Source: Pseudomonadota bacterium (lineage in GTDB: Bacteria > Pseudomonadota > Alphaproteobacteria > Sphingomonadales > Sphingomonadaceae). From it: a stretch of 55,039 bases of DNA. This document shows positions 20,009 to 30,901 of the stretch, piece after piece. A program made the position numbers and the translations under genes. The stretch is taken from the NCBI GenBank assembly GCA_963205175.1, contig CAUJIW010000144.1, positions 1 through 55,039 of the forward strand, read 5' to 3'. Every line of letters begins with the position of its first letter. Positions within the stretch are counted from its first letter, which is position 1. The notes under the pieces were generated by a model. It was not told where the DNA came from and ran no database searches. It was given only the letters and a program-made list of their open reading frames with translations.

Positions 20009-20169
20009 GCGGCTTCCTCGCCATGGGCGGCTATGCGCCCTACATCTGGACCGCCTATGCGGTGGTCGCGGTCTGGCTGACCGGCCTCGGCCTCGTCAGC
20101 TGGCGACGGATGCGGCAACTGGAAGCGGCGGCGGACGCGCTGCGCGCCCAACGGAGAGCAGAACGATGA
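20005..20169 (+). CDS. ccmD: heme exporter protein CcmD
   Basis: A 54-residue protein with one membrane helix (about residues 12-32), a preceding GGYAPYIW motif and a basic, charged C-terminal tail, all typical of CcmD. It helps release holo-CcmE from CcmABC. It overlaps both ccmC and ccmE by 4 bp, so it is embedded in the operon. Confidence 0.93.
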   Translation: MSGFLAMGGYAPYIWTAYAVVAVWLTGLGLVSWRRMRQLEAAADALRAQRRAER

Positions 20170-20684
20170 TGCCCGGCCAGAAAAACAGCGGCAACCTGAA
20201 GCCCAAGCACCAGCGGCTGGTGCTGGTGGGCCTGGCGGCGCTGGCCATCGGCGGCGCGGCAGCACTGGGCTTTTCCGCGCTGCAGGACACCATGACCTAC
20301 TTCTACTCGCCCTCCGACGTGCAGACCAAGGGCGTCGAACCGGGGCAGTCGATCCGGCTGGGCGGCCTGGTGGCGGCAAATTCCGTGCAGCGGCTGCCCG
20401 ACGGCCTGACGCTCGCCTTCACCGTCACCGACACCGCGAATGCCGTCGACGTGCGCTACAAGGGCCTGGTGCCGGACCTGTTCAAGGAGGGCTCGGGCGT
20501 TATCGCCGAGGGCCGCTTCGGCCCTGACCGGGTATTTGTCGCCGATTCGCTGCTGGCCAAGCACGACGAGAACTACATGCCGCCGGAAGTGGCGGACTCG
20601 ATCAAGCGGGCCGGCGAATGGAAGCCGGCGGCGACCCCCGCCCAGCCGGCCCTGCCCGCCACGCCGGCCAGCAGGTCCAACTGA
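20166..20684 (+). CDS. ccmE: cytochrome c heme chaperone CcmE
   Basis: A 172-residue periplasmic heme chaperone anchored by one N-terminal helix (about 17-36). The OB-fold contains FYSPSDV and RLGGLV. The covalent heme-binding histidine is H133 in LAKHDENYMP, with Y137 nearby. The flexible Ala/Pro tail is usual. It overlaps the neighbouring genes by 4 and 1 bp. Confidence 0.95.
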   Translation: MMPGQKNSGNLKPKHQRLVLVGLAALAIGGAAALGFSALQDTMTYFYSPSDVQTKGVEPGQSIRLGGLVAANSVQRLPDGLTLAFTVTDTANAVDVRYKGLVPDLFKEGSGVIAEGRFGPDRVFVADSLLAKHDENYMPPEVADSIKRAGEWKPAATPAQPALPATPASRSN

Positions 20685-22669
20685 TGGCCGAACTGGGACA
20701 TCTCAGCCTCTGGCTGGCGCTCGCCATCTCGCTGTTGCAGGTGGTGCTGCCCAGCCTCGGGCTGGCCCGCCGCGATGGCCGCCTGGTCGCCCTCGCGGTG
20801 CCGGCGGCGCAGACACAGGTTCTGCTGGCCCTGGCGGCCTTCGGCGCCCTGACCTGGTGCTTCGTCACCTCGGATTTTTCGGTGCGGATCGTCGCCAGCA
20901 ACAGCCACACGCTCAAGCCGATGCTCTACAAGGTCACCGGCGTATGGGGCAATCACGAGGGCTCGCTGCTGCTGTGGGTCGCCATGCTGGCGCTGGCCGG
21001 CGGCGCCGTCGCCACCTTCGGCCGCCGGCTCGACGCCGGTTTCCGTGCCCGGGTGCTGGCGGTGCAGGGGCTGATCGCGGTGGGCTTCTATGCCTTCCTG
21101 CTCATCACCTCCAACCCGTTCGCCCGGCTGCTGCCGGTGCCGGAACAGGGCAGCGGCCTCAACCCGATCCTGCAGGACCCCGGCCTCGCCTTCCACCCGC
21201 CGATGCTTTACCTCGGCTATGTCGGCCTGTCGGTCGCCTTCTCCTTCGCGGTCGCCGCGCTGCTGGAAAACCGGGTCGGCCCGGCCTGGGCGCGCGAGGT
21301 GCGGCCGTGGGTGCTGGCGGCGTGGGCGGCGCTGACCGGCGGCCTCGCCCTGGGCAGCTGGTGGGCCTATTACGAACTGGGCTGGGGTGGCTGGTGGTTC
21401 TGGGATCCGGTGGAAAACGCCGCCCTGATGCCGTGGCTGGCCGCCACCGCGCTGTTCCACTCGGCGGTGGTACTGGAAAAGCGCGACGCCCTGCGCAACT
21501 GGACGGTGCTGCTGGCGGTGGTCGCCTTCTCGCTGTCGATGCTGGGCACCTTCATCGTCCGCTCCGGCGTGCTGACCTCGGTGCATGCCTTTGCCGTCGA
21601 CCCCGAGCGCGGCCTGTTCATCCTGATCCTGCTGGCCTTCTACATCGGCGGCGCGCTGACGCTCTATGCCTGGCGGGCAGGCCAGGTGCAGGCCGGCGCT
21701 ACCTTCGCCGCCGTGAGCCGCGAGGGCGCGCTGGTCGCCAACAACCTGCTGCTGTCCGCGGCGCTCGGCACCGTTTTCATGGGCACCCTCTATCCGCTGG
21801 CGCTGGAGGCACTGACCGGCGAACAGATCTCGGTCGGCGCCCCCTACTTCAATGCCACCTTCACGCCGCTGATGGTGCCACTGATCGCACTGATGGCGGT
21901 CGGCCCCTTCCTGACCTGGCGCCGCGCCCACAACCGGCTGGCCAGCGCGCTGGCCCTGCCAGCGGCGGCCGCCATCGGGGCCACGCTCACCGCCTACGCC
22001 TTCGCCGACACCCGTGGCGCGCTGGCGCTGGTCGGCTTCGCGCTGGCGGCCTGGCTGGCGGTGGCGGTGATGGTCGAGCTTTCCGGCCATCTGCGTCATG
22101 GCCGGGGTGGCGCCGGCTCCACCTGGGCGCGACTGCGCCGCATTCCACGCGCCGCCTGGGGCATGAGTCTGGCCCACCTCGGCGTTGCCGTCACCGTGTT
22201 CGGCGTCACCGCCTCCGGCGCCTGGCAACAGGAGACGCTGGCCAACCTGCGACTGGGTGAGTCCGCACTGGCCGGGCCATACCGCTACACGCTGGCCAGC
22301 GTGATGCCGGTGGCCGGCGACAACTTCACCGCGCTGGAAGGCCGCTTCGCGGTGACCCGCGACGGTCGTGCCATCGCTGTCATGACGTCACAGGCGCGGG
22401 CCTATACCTCGCCACCGATGGAAACCACCGAGGCCGGCATCAAGCCCCTGTGGGGCGGCGACCTCTACGCCGTGCTTGGCAAACCCGACGGCCGGGGCGG
22501 CTGGCAGGTGCGGCTGCACTGGAAGCCGTTCATCCCGTGGATCTGGTATGGCTCGGTGCTGATGGCGCTGGGCGGCATCGTGGCGCTGACCGACCGGCGC
22601 GGCCGGGCCAGCGCCGCCGTGCCCGCCGCCGAACCCGTCGACCCCGTCAACGCGCTGGCCGCGGAGTAG
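20684..22669 (+). CDS. ccmF: heme lyase subunit CcmF
   Basis: A 661-residue protein with about 14-15 membrane helices, the catalytic part of the cytochrome c heme lyase. The periplasmic WWD motif is GWGGWWFWDPVENA, and the heme-handling histidines lie in the flanking loops (NSHTLKPMLYKVTG, FHPPMLYLGY). The ATG at 20684 overlaps the ccmE stop by one base; the open frame extends further upstream only as read-through of ccmE. Confidence 0.95.
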   Translation: MAELGHLSLWLALAISLLQVVLPSLGLARRDGRLVALAVPAAQTQVLLALAAFGALTWCFVTSDFSVRIVASNSHTLKPMLYKVTGVWGNHEGSLLLWVAMLALAGGAVATFGRRLDAGFRARVLAVQGLIAVGFYAFLLITSNPFARLLPVPEQGSGLNPILQDPGLAFHPPMLYLGYVGLSVAFSFAVAALLENRVGPAWAREVRPWVLAAWAALTGGLALGSWWAYYELGWGGWWFWDPVENAALMPWLAATALFHSAVVLEKRDALRNWTVLLAVVAFSLSMLGTFIVRSGVLTSVHAFAVDPERGLFILILLAFYIGGALTLYAWRAGQVQAGATFAAVSREGALVANNLLLSAALGTVFMGTLYPLALEALTGEQISVGAPYFNATFTPLMVPLIALMAVGPFLTWRRAHNRLASALALPAAAAIGATLTAYAFADTRGALALVGFALAAWLAVAVMVELSGHLRHGRGGAGSTWARLRRIPRAAWGMSLAHLGVAVTVFGVTASGAWQQETLANLRLGESALAGPYRYTLASVMPVAGDNFTALEGRFAVTRDGRAIAVMTSQARAYTSPPMETTEAGIKPLWGGDLYAVLGKPDGRGGWQVRLHWKPFIPWIWYGSVLMALGGIVALTDRRGRASAAVPAAEPVDPVNALAAE

Positions 22670-22671
22670 CC

Positions 22672-23265
22672 ATGACCGCCTCGCCCACCCCTCCCTCCCC
22701 GTCCAGGCCGCCAGCCGCGCCGATGCCGCTGTCGCGCAAGCTGCTGGTGGCTCTGCCGGTGCTGGTGTTCGCCGGCCTGGTCGCGGTGTTCGTCAGCCAG
22801 CTGAAGCCGAAGGATCCCAACGCGGTGCCATCGGCGCTGCTCGGCAAGCCGGCGCCGGAGTTCTCGCTGCCCGGCTATGATGCCGAGCACCCCGGACTGG
22901 CCACCGCCGACCTGCGCCAGGGCACGGTGACGGTGGTCAACATCTTCGCCTCCTGGTGCGCGCCGTGCGTCGCCGAGCTGCCACAGCTCCAGCGGCTCGC
23001 CGAGGACCATGGCGTCGTCGTCCACGCCATCGCCTGGAAGGACAAGCCCGACGACATGGCGGCGGTGTTCGCCCGCGCCGGCAACCCGTTCCGCCGCATC
23101 GGCATGGACAACGAGGGCCGGACCGTCATCGACTGGGGCATCGCCGGGGTGCCGGAAACCTTCATCGTCGATGGCCGGGGTACGATCATCCACCGTCACA
23201 TCGGCGACATCCGGCCCGAGCAGGTGGCCCGCATCGCCGAGATCGTCAGGACCGGCAAGCCATGA
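22672..23265 (+). CDS. ccmG: thiol:disulfide oxidoreductase CcmG (DsbE)
   Basis: A 197-residue membrane-anchored thioredoxin-fold protein. The anchor spans about residues 22-42; the active site is WCAPC (95-99), and the cis-proline lies in GVPETF. It keeps apocytochrome CxxCH thiols reduced for heme attachment. The gene starts 2 bp after the ccmF stop and overlaps ccmH by 4 bp. Confidence 0.95.
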   Translation: MTASPTPPSPSRPPAAPMPLSRKLLVALPVLVFAGLVAVFVSQLKPKDPNAVPSALLGKPAPEFSLPGYDAEHPGLATADLRQGTVTVVNIFASWCAPCVAELPQLQRLAEDHGVVVHAIAWKDKPDDMAAVFARAGNPFRRIGMDNEGRTVIDWGIAGVPETFIVDGRGTIIHRHIGDIRPEQVARIAEIVRTGKP

Positions 23266-23720
23266 ATCACCGCCGATCCCCCCTCAACTCCGCCCGGCCG
23301 GCACTGCTGCTGACGCTGCTGCTGGCGCTGGCCTGGCCGCTGGCCGCCGGCGCCACCGCCATGGACCGCGACACTCTGGCCGACCCGGCTCAGGAGGCCA
23401 CCGCGCGGGCACTGATGACCGAGATCCGCTGCCTGGTCTGCCAGGGCGAGTCGATCGCTGATTCCAACGCCGACTATGCCGCCGACCTGCGCCGGCTGGT
23501 GCGCGAGCGGGTGGCAGCCGGCGACACGCCACAGCAGGTGCGCGCGTTCCTGGTCGCCCGCTATGGCGATTCCATCCTGCTCAAGCCGCCGGTGAAGCCC
23601 GCCACCTGGGCATTGTGGGCGGCGCCCGCCCTGTTCCTGGGTGTCGGCCTGCTGCTGGCGCTGCGGTTGTTTCGCCAGGCACGGCCCCGCGCCGGCGACG
23701 CCGGGGAGGACCGGGCATGA
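23262..23720 (+). CDS. ccmH: cytochrome c maturation protein CcmH
   Basis: A 152-residue protein with a signal peptide (cleavage near residue 32), the redox motif RCLVCQ (C57, C60) and a C-terminal membrane helix (about 115-137). It exchanges electrons with CcmG and apocytochrome c. It corresponds to the N-terminal part of E. coli CcmH; the TPR part is encoded by the next gene. It overlaps both neighbours by 4 bp. Confidence 0.94.
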   Translation: MNHRRSPLNSARPALLLTLLLALAWPLAAGATAMDRDTLADPAQEATARALMTEIRCLVCQGESIADSNADYAADLRRLVRERVAAGDTPQQVRAFLVARYGDSILLKPPVKPATWALWAAPALFLGVGLLLALRLFRQARPRAGDAGEDRA

Positions 23721-24406
23721 TCCTCGGCGCCGCCATCGCCCTCACCCTGCTGGTCGGCCTGTGGCTGGCCCGGCCGCTGCTGGCGGCCGCCCCCGGGCGC
23801 GGTCTTTGGCTGGGCATCGTCTCGCTTTTCCTGGCCGGCGGTATCGGCGCCTACGCGCTCGCTGGCCGGCCCGACCTGCCGGACCAGCCGGCACCGCCCC
23901 GGCCCCAACCGGCCGAGGCCTCGCGCGAGATGGCCGCCGCCTACGAGGCGTTGCGCGCTGATCCGGCCAATGTCGCCGGCTGGATCAACCTGTCGCTCGC
24001 GCTGGGCCAGATGGGCCAGACCGCCAAGGCCGCCGAGGGCCTGCGGGTGGCGCTGGGCGCCATGCCCGGGCAACCGGACCTGTGGGTCGCCTATGGCGAG
24101 ACGCTGGTCGCCCACGCCGAGGGCCAGGTGACCCCGGCGGCACGACTGGCCTTCGACAAGGCAAGCCAGCTGGCCCCCGATCATCCGGGGCCGAAATTCT
24201 ATCTTGCGCTGGCCTGGATGCAGGCCGGCCGGCCGAAGGAGGCGCTGGCGGCACTGGAGGATCTCAAGCGCGCCTCGCCGGCGGACGCGCCGTGGCTGCC
24301 GCGCGTCGAGCGGATGATGCGCGGCGCCCGGGCGATGATGGATGCCGGTCTCGGCGACGGGACGGGCGCTGGAACCAGCGCCGCGATCAACCCGCCGGCC
24401 CGCTGA
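23717..24406 (+). CDS. ccmI: cytochrome c maturation TPR protein CcmI
   Basis: A 229-residue protein with two N-terminal membrane helices (about 2-22 and 31-50) followed by TPR-like helical repeats (about 70-205) and a short disordered tail. CcmI captures apocytochrome c for the CcmF/H lyase. It is shorter than many CcmI proteins (over 350 residues in some species), so the periplasmic part is compact. Last gene of the operon. Confidence 0.88.
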   Translation: MILGAAIALTLLVGLWLARPLLAAAPGRGLWLGIVSLFLAGGIGAYALAGRPDLPDQPAPPRPQPAEASREMAAAYEALRADPANVAGWINLSLALGQMGQTAKAAEGLRVALGAMPGQPDLWVAYGETLVAHAEGQVTPAARLAFDKASQLAPDHPGPKFYLALAWMQAGRPKEALAALEDLKRASPADAPWLPRVERMMRGARAMMDAGLGDGTGAGTSAAINPPAR

Positions 24407-24407
24407 C

Positions 24408-24439
24408 CCGGCCGGGGCCCTCGCCGGGGCTTTGGCCGG
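24408..24439. terminator. hairpin after the ccm operon, possible terminator
   Basis: CCGGCC (24408-24413) pairs with GGCCGG (24434-24439), and the loop contains smaller GC pairings. It lies between convergent genes (ccmI and the DUF1330 gene). There is no clear T-run. Confidence 0.35.
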
Positions 24440-24458
24440 CAAGCATCGGCGTTACACC

Positions 24459-24902
24459 CTAGAAATGGCCGCTGCCGTCGACCGGCCGGGTCCGGATCAG
24501 CCGCGAATCGAGCAGGGCGGCCCGGCGATGCCGGGTGGCATGCTGGTAATCCGGGTTGCGCAGCATGTCGATGAAGGCCTGCGCCGTCGGATAGGCGGCG
24601 ATGAACGCACTGTCCCACTGTTTGTCGAGCGGGCCGATCACCATCAGTTCCGGCGTGCCCGCCCACAGCTGCTCGCCGCCCACCGCCCGGAAATGCGGCC
24701 CGGCTTCGGCGGCGTAGCGGGCATAAGCCGCCGCCCCGCTCACGGCCGGTCCGCCGGCCTCCGGGTCGTCAGGCGCGTAAGCCGCGACGTCGCGGAAACG
24801 CAGCAGATTGATCATATGGACCGGCGCATCCAGGGGCAGGCCGAACATCATCTTGAAGCGGTCCCGTTCGGGATCGATATAGGTCGCATCCGTTGTATTC
24901 AT
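24459..24902 (-). CDS. DUF1330-like protein
   Basis: A 147-residue protein of the dimeric alpha/beta-barrel (ferredoxin-like) superfamily. The VHMINLLRFRD start of the domain, the AAYARYAAEAGPHFRAVGG middle and FIAAYPTAQAFIDMLRNPDYQ match DUF1330-type proteins. The function is unknown; some relatives are monooxygenase-like. The second ATG (24902) was chosen because it lies nine bases after GGAGG; the first (24908) is only three bases away. It is monocistronic and converges on the ccm operon. Confidence 0.75.
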   Translation of the reverse strand: MNTTDATYIDPERDRFKMMFGLPLDAPVHMINLLRFRDVAAYAPDDPEAGGPAVSGAAAYARYAAEAGPHFRAVGGEQLWAGTPELMVIGPLDKQWDSAFIAAYPTAQAFIDMLRNPDYQHATRHRRAALLDSRLIRTRPVDGSGHF

Positions 24903-25071
24903 GGCCATTCTCCTCCCGGCGGTTAGGATACGCCGACTCGGCCGTCCGCGCCCAGCCCGCTCTGGCAATCGGGCGCCATCAACCCCATATTCATCCTGAT
25001 CACCGGAGTCCGGACGGCGTTAACCCACAATGTTCAGGACTCCTTGACCTTTGATGGCGTAAGGTATGGTC

Positions 25072-25365
25072 ATGCGCATTGCGTCCGATGCACCTCTGTC
25101 GACTCAGCTGTCGCGGCCTTTTGATGCCGCGCGCGAGTCTGCGCGCGCCACCGAACCGGTGGCGGCGACCAGCGCCATCGACAGCCAGCGCCTGGCGGCT
25201 CAGGCGCAGCGCGTCGCGGCAACCGGGCAGGTGGAGAAATCGGCGACCCGCGAGAGCGGGCAGGCGGAGCGCGAGGCCGACAACCGTCGCTTCGCGCGCG
25301 AGGCCCCGAACGGGCAGCGGCCTCGCTACGTGCCCAAGGGCCAGTCCCTCAACATCCTGGTCTGA
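25072..25365 (+). CDS. small Ala/Arg-rich protein of unknown function
   Basis: A 97-residue protein, highly charged and low in hydrophobic residues, probably disordered in the middle, with a conserved-looking end (RYVPKGQSLNILV). TAAGG lies seven bases before the ATG at 25072. I do not recognise the family. It is isolated between the DUF1330 gene and the EAL gene. Confidence 0.55.
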   Translation: MRIASDAPLSTQLSRPFDAARESARATEPVAATSAIDSQRLAAQAQRVAATGQVEKSATRESGQAEREADNRRFAREAPNGQRPRYVPKGQSLNILV

Positions 25366-25462
25366 CAAATCCCCGACTGAACGTCGCCACGGCACGACAG
25401 GCGGACGCCCCGGCACGATCCGGCCCGCCCGACACTCGACGATGAGGGTTCGGTGCCCGCGG

Positions 25463-26689
25463 TCAGCCCGCGCTGGCGCGGTCTGTCGCGGTCCACGCCG
25501 CGTGCCAGCCGGCGAGCTGGATAATCGGCATGGGCCGGGCGATGAGATAGCCCTGTGCGATATCGACGCCGATCGACTTCAGCCAGCGCCAGGCCGCCAT
25601 GGTCTCGACGCCTTCCGCCACCACCGTCAGGCCAAGATCGCGCGCCAGTGCGGCCGAGGATTCGACGATCACGCGGGCCCGGGAGTCGCTTTCGGCTTCC
25701 TGCACGAAGCCGCGATCGATCTTCAGTTCCTGGATCGGCAGCCGCCGGAGGTTGTCCATGGTGGAGTGGCCGGTGCCGAAGTCATCGATCGACAGGGCAT
25801 AGCCCGCCAGCCGCAACCGGGTGAGAATGTCCAGCGCCATCGTCTGGTTGGCTGGCACCGAGGTCTCGGTGATCTCGAAACGGATACGGCAACCGAGGTC
25901 ACCATGACGCTGCAACCGCTCGACGATCAGCTCCGGCAGACGCAAATCGGTCAGTGCCGAAGGCGACAGATTGACACTCACCGCGCCGTGGAATCCTAGC
26001 GATCCATTGACATGCCGGAGATCGGCGACGACGCTTTCCAGCACCGTGAGCGTCAACGCCGATGACAGACCACTGGCCTCGGCCAGCGGAATGAAATGCT
26101 GCGGCCCGATCAGGCCCTGTTCGGGGTGTTGCCAGCGCGCCAGTGCCTCGATGCCGACCCACTGGCCATCGGCCAGCGTCACCATCGGCTGGTAATGCAC
26201 AACCAGCTCGCCTGCGGCGAGCCCGCGGGCGAGATCCTCCGGCGCCAGCGCCAGCGCCGGCGCGGCTTCGCGCTGACCTGTCTGCGGCAGCCGGCGCAGC
26301 ATGTCGACCAGCGCCACCGAGCGTATCGGCTTCTCCAGACAGCCGCCCACCGACAGCCCGTAGCGGGTGGCGAGTTCCCGGGCACCATCGAGCACCTTGC
26401 GATCGAAGCCGCTCACCAGCACCAGCCGCGCCTCGCAACCCCGGGCGGCGAGACGACGCATCACCTCGACCCCGTCGAAACCAGGCATCGACAGGTCGAG
26501 CACAACGATATCGAAGCAGGCAAGGCTCTGGTCAATGAGCGCGATGATCTCGGCCGGACGGGACGCGGCGGTCACCGCGAAACCGGCAATCGTCAGCACA
26601 TCGCGGAACAGCTCCGCGATCTCCTCCTCGTCGTCGATGACAAGGACACGCGCCTTTCCCTGGCTTGCTGACAAGTCGGTCACCGACAT
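25463..26689 (-). CDS. response regulator with EAL domain, cyclic-di-GMP phosphodiesterase
   Basis: A 408-residue two-domain protein. The receiver domain (about 12-135) has DDEEE, phospho-acceptor D65 in VVLDLSMPGFDG and lysine in LEKP. The EAL domain (about 155-400) has GIEALARW (the EAL signature), NLSP, EITET, DDFGTGHS and AEGVE, so all metal and catalytic positions appear intact and it should cleave cyclic-di-GMP. No histidine kinase gene is adjacent. The ATG at 26689 is only two bases after GGGAGG; a GTG at 26704 is the alternative. Confidence 0.9.
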   Translation of the reverse strand: MSVTDLSASQGKARVLVIDDEEEIAELFRDVLTIAGFAVTAASRPAEIIALIDQSLACFDIVVLDLSMPGFDGVEVMRRLAARGCEARLVLVSGFDRKVLDGARELATRYGLSVGGCLEKPIRSVALVDMLRRLPQTGQREAAPALALAPEDLARGLAAGELVVHYQPMVTLADGQWVGIEALARWQHPEQGLIGPQHFIPLAEASGLSSALTLTVLESVVADLRHVNGSLGFHGAVSVNLSPSALTDLRLPELIVERLQRHGDLGCRIRFEITETSVPANQTMALDILTRLRLAGYALSIDDFGTGHSTMDNLRRLPIQELKIDRGFVQEAESDSRARVIVESSAALARDLGLTVVAEGVETMAAWRWLKSIGVDIAQGYLIARPMPIIQLAGWHAAWTATDRASAG

Positions 26690-26929
26690 GTCCTCCCGAC
26701 GCACAGCTTGATAGCGGATCGATTTCGAACTTATAGCCCCGGACCCGCATCCCCGAACAATACTATGTGCAATCAGGAGTTAATAAATCCACAAATCGTA
26801 CTGAATCAGACTTTTGTCTCTCCAGACAGCCGTCCGCGGCTGCTCGGCGGGGGGTCGGGACGCGCTCCTGCCCCCCCGCCCGTCGTCCGGCGCGCAGCCG
26901 GGACAGCGAATCGGTCCGGCGGACGCTGC

Positions 26930-28042
<1,113 letters not shown>

Positions 28043-28090
28043 ATGCCTCTCCTCCATGGCCTGTGGACGGGATTATATCGCAATCAACGG

Positions 28091-28103
28091 ACAATTATTT
28101 TGT
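28091..28103. promoter_or_regulatory. candidate Lrp-type operator between ald and the lrp-like gene
   Basis: ACAA-TTATT-TTGT is an AT-rich palindrome in the divergent gap, in a setting where almost all other sequence is GC-rich. Lrp-family sites are usually AT-rich 13-15-bp palindromes. Confidence 0.5.
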
Positions 28104-28171
28104 GTTCTTCCGCCTCTTGAACGAAAATGCACAAAAATCTCCTTTCCGGTCGCCAGGCAGTTGAATATTTT

Positions 28172-28642
28172 ATGAACCTTGACACCTTCGACACCGCCAT
28201 TCTGGAGCATCTTCAGCGGGACGGGCGCCTGACCAGCGCCGAACTGGGCGAGCGCATCGGCCTGTCCGCCTCCGCCACCCATCGGCGGGTCAAACTGCTG
28301 GAACAGGCCGGCATCATCGCCGGCTACACGGCGCTGCTGTCCGCAGAAGCGCAGGGTCGGCCCTCGACGGTGTTCGTGGCGGTAACGCTGGCCGACCAGC
28401 GGCAGGAAACGCTCGATCGCTTCGAACGGGCGCTGGCACGTCATCCGGAAGTCACCGAGTGCTACCTGATCGCAGCCGAGTCGGACTATCTGCTCAAGGT
28501 AATGGTGCCCGCCGATGATCGTTACGAGCGCATCCACCGGGACGTGCTGTCCGCTCTGCCGGGCGTGCGCCGGGTGATCTCCCAGTTCGCCATTCGTCCG
28601 GTTTTCCGCCGGTCCCCGCCGGCGGCACCGGTCGTCGCCTGA
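28172..28642 (+). CDS. Lrp/AsnC family transcriptional regulator
   Basis: A 156-residue regulator with an N-terminal helix-turn-helix (LDTFDTAILEHLQRDGR and GLSASATHRRVKLLEQAGII) and a C-terminal RAM ligand-binding domain (VTECYLIAAESDYLLKV). It is likely an AldR-type, amino-acid-responsive regulator of the divergent alanine dehydrogenase gene. The ATG at 28172 gives the normal family length; an upstream ATG at 28127 adds 15 unrelated residues. Confidence 0.9.
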   Translation: MNLDTFDTAILEHLQRDGRLTSAELGERIGLSASATHRRVKLLEQAGIIAGYTALLSAEAQGRPSTVFVAVTLADQRQETLDRFERALARHPEVTECYLIAAESDYLLKVMVPADDRYERIHRDVLSALPGVRRVISQFAIRPVFRRSPPAAPVVA

Positions 28643-28884
28643 TGCCGCCGGCGGGGCGGGCCGGCAGGTCGGCTTGTCGCCCGCGATCACCTGTGCTACG
28701 GCCGCGACCAGTTGTTTGCACTGCAACAAGGGTTCGCATCCCCGACGGCGAGCGTCGGCCCCCAACCGCCCCGGCGCTGGCCGGATGGCAGTACCCTCAT
28801 CAGGCTGGCCAGCGGGCGTGACCCGGCGACCGGCCATTGAGCGGAACCACTCCCTCTCCCCTCCTCGGAGCGCGCGCACAGTCC

Positions 28885-30768
28885 ATGTCTGGTCCATCGC
28901 AACACGCACACGGCCGCGGCCCGCTGTGGAAACTGATGATCGGCGCCATGGGCGTCGTCTACGGTGACATCGGTACCAGCCCGCTCTACGCCATGCGCGA
29001 GTCGTTCGCCGGCCACCACCCGCTGGCGATCGACCAGATTCACATCTTCGGCGTGCTGTCGCTGGTGTTCTGGTCGATGATCCTCGTGGTGACGGTGAAG
29101 TATGTCGCCTTCACCATGCGCGCCGACAACAAGGGCGAAGGCGGCTCGCTGGCCCTGCTGGCGCTGATCTCCAACAAGGTCTCGGGCGCCAAGTGGACAT
29201 CCGGCATCGTGCTGCTGGGCGTCTTCGCCACCGCGCTGTTCTATGGCGACAGCATGATCACGCCGGCGATCTCGGTTCTTTCGGCGGTCGAGGGCCTGTC
29301 GGTCATCAACCCGGCACTGTCGACCTTCGTGGTGCCGCTGGCGCTGATCATCCTGGTCGGCCTGTTCGTCATCCAGAGCCGCGGCACCGCCCGCGTCGGC
29401 GCGCTGTTCGGGCCGATCATGCTGCTGTATTTCGCGGTCCTGGCAGTGCTGGGGCTGATCAACATCGCCCGGGTGCCGGAAGTGCTGCTGGCACTGAACC
29501 CGTGGTACGCGGTGCAGTTTTTCATTGTCGACGGGGTCAAGGCCTTCCTGGCGCTGGGCTCCGTGGTGCTGGCCGTTACCGGCGCCGAAGCGCTTTATGC
29601 CGACATGGGCCATTTCGGCCGGCGACCGATCCGGGTGTCCTGGCTGGTCTATGTCATGCCTGCCCTGATGCTGAACTATCTCGGCCAGGGCGCGATGCTG
29701 CTGGCGGATCCCTCGGCGATCCAGAGCCCGTTCTTCCTGCTGGCGCCGGAGTGGGCGCTGATACCGCTGGTGATGCTGGCCACCATGGCAACCGTGATCG
29801 CCAGCCAGGCGGTCATCACCGGCGCCTTCTCGGTGACCCAGCAGGCGATCCAGCTCGGCTTCCTGCCACGCCTGTCGATCAAGTTCACCTCCGCCTCCGC
29901 CCAGGGCCAGATCTACATCCCCTTCATCAACTGGGGCCTGATGGTCTGCGTCATCGCCCTGGTGCTGACGTTCAAGAGTTCAAGCAATCTCGCCGCCGCC
30001 TACGGCATCGCCGTCACCGGCGCCATGACCATCGACACGATCCTGCTGGGCGTCGTCGTCTTCTCGCTGTGGCGGTGGAACCGCTGGGTCGGCTTCGGCC
30101 TGCTCGGCGAGTTCCTGGCCGTCGATGTCGCCTATTTCTCGGCCAACCTGACCAAGGTGCCCGACGGCGGCTGGGTGCCGCTGGTGATCGGCCTTGTGAT
30201 CTTCACCCTGCTCACCACCTGGAGCCGCGGCCGCCAGCTGATGCAGAAGAAACTGCTTGAATCGGCGATGCCTATCGAGGTCTTCATCAAGTCGGCCTCC
30301 ACCACCGCGACCCGGGTGCCGGGGACCGCCGTGTTCCTGACCTCGACGGCCACCGGCGTGCCGCATGCGCTGCTGCACAACATGAAGCACAACAAGATCC
30401 TGCACGAGCGGGTGGTGTTCCTGACCATGAACATCGACAACGTGCCCTATGTGCCCGCGACCAGCCGCATCACCGTCGAGGCGCTGGGCGAGGGCTTCTA
30501 TCGCATCATCGTCCGCTACGGCTTCATGCAGGATCCGGACATTCCCAAGGCGCTGGCGCTGGCCGAACCGCAGGGTCTCACCTTCAAGATGATGGAGACC
30601 AGCTTCTTCCTGGCGCGCCAGACACTGATCGCCTCGGAGAAGCCGGGCATGGCGTTGTGGCGGGAAAAGGTGTTCGCCTGGATGCTGCGCAACGCCACCA
30701 ACGCCATGGAATTCTTCAAGCTGCCGACCAACCGCGTGGTGGAGCTGGGCAGCCAGGTGGAAATCTGA
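28885..30768 (+). CDS. kup: potassium transporter Kup
   Basis: A 627-residue KUP-family K+/H+ symporter with about 12 membrane helices and a hydrophilic C-terminal domain. Hallmarks: [13 protein letters not shown] near the N-terminus, [29 protein letters not shown] and YADMGHFG. The ATG at 28885 gives the usual length; a TTG at 28837 would add 16 residues. The 240 bp upstream hold no gene and no motif I recognise. A terminator-like hairpin follows the stop. Confidence 0.95.
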   Translation: MSGPSQHAHGRGPLWKLMIGAMGVVYGDIGTSPLYAMRESFAGHHPLAIDQIHIFGVLSLVFWSMILVVTVKYVAFTMRADNKGEGGSLALLALISNKVSGAKWTSGIVLLGVFATALFYGDSMITPAISVLSAVEGLSVINPALSTFVVPLALIILVGLFVIQSRGTARVGALFGPIMLLYFAVLAVLGLINIARVPEVLLALNPWYAVQFFIVDGVKAFLALGSVVLAVTGAEALYADMGHFGRRPIRVSWLVYVMPALMLNYLGQGAMLLADPSAIQSPFFLLAPEWALIPLVMLATMATVIASQAVITGAFSVTQQAIQLGFLPRLSIKFTSASAQGQIYIPFINWGLMVCVIALVLTFKSSSNLAAAYGIAVTGAMTIDTILLGVVVFSLWRWNRWVGFGLLGEFLAVDVAYFSANLTKVPDGGWVPLVIGLVIFTLLTTWSRGRQLMQKKLLESAMPIEVFIKSASTTATRVPGTAVFLTSTATGVPHALLHNMKHNKILHERVVFLTMNIDNVPYVPATSRITVEALGEGFYRIIVRYGFMQDPDIPKALALAEPQGLTFKMMETSFFLARQTLIASEKPGMALWREKVFAWMLRNATNAMEFFKLPTNRVVELGSQVEI

Positions 30769-30837
30769 CGTCACGGCGTCGCCGGCGGGAAGTCGGCACG
30801 GACGCCGGGGCTGGCAAAAGCAGGGCTGGACAAGCGC

Positions 30838-30874
30838 GCCCGGCGGCTTGAAAGAGGCCGGGCATCTTGGTTTT
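30838..30874 (+). terminator. intrinsic terminator after kup
   Basis: GCCCGGC (30838-30844) pairs with GCCGGGC (30857-30863) across a 12-base loop, followed by a T-rich run TTGGTTTT (30867-30874). It lies 28 bp before the next start codon. Confidence 0.7.
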
Positions 30875-30901
30875 CGTGATTCATCTTGTGGGAGTTGAGA
30901 G

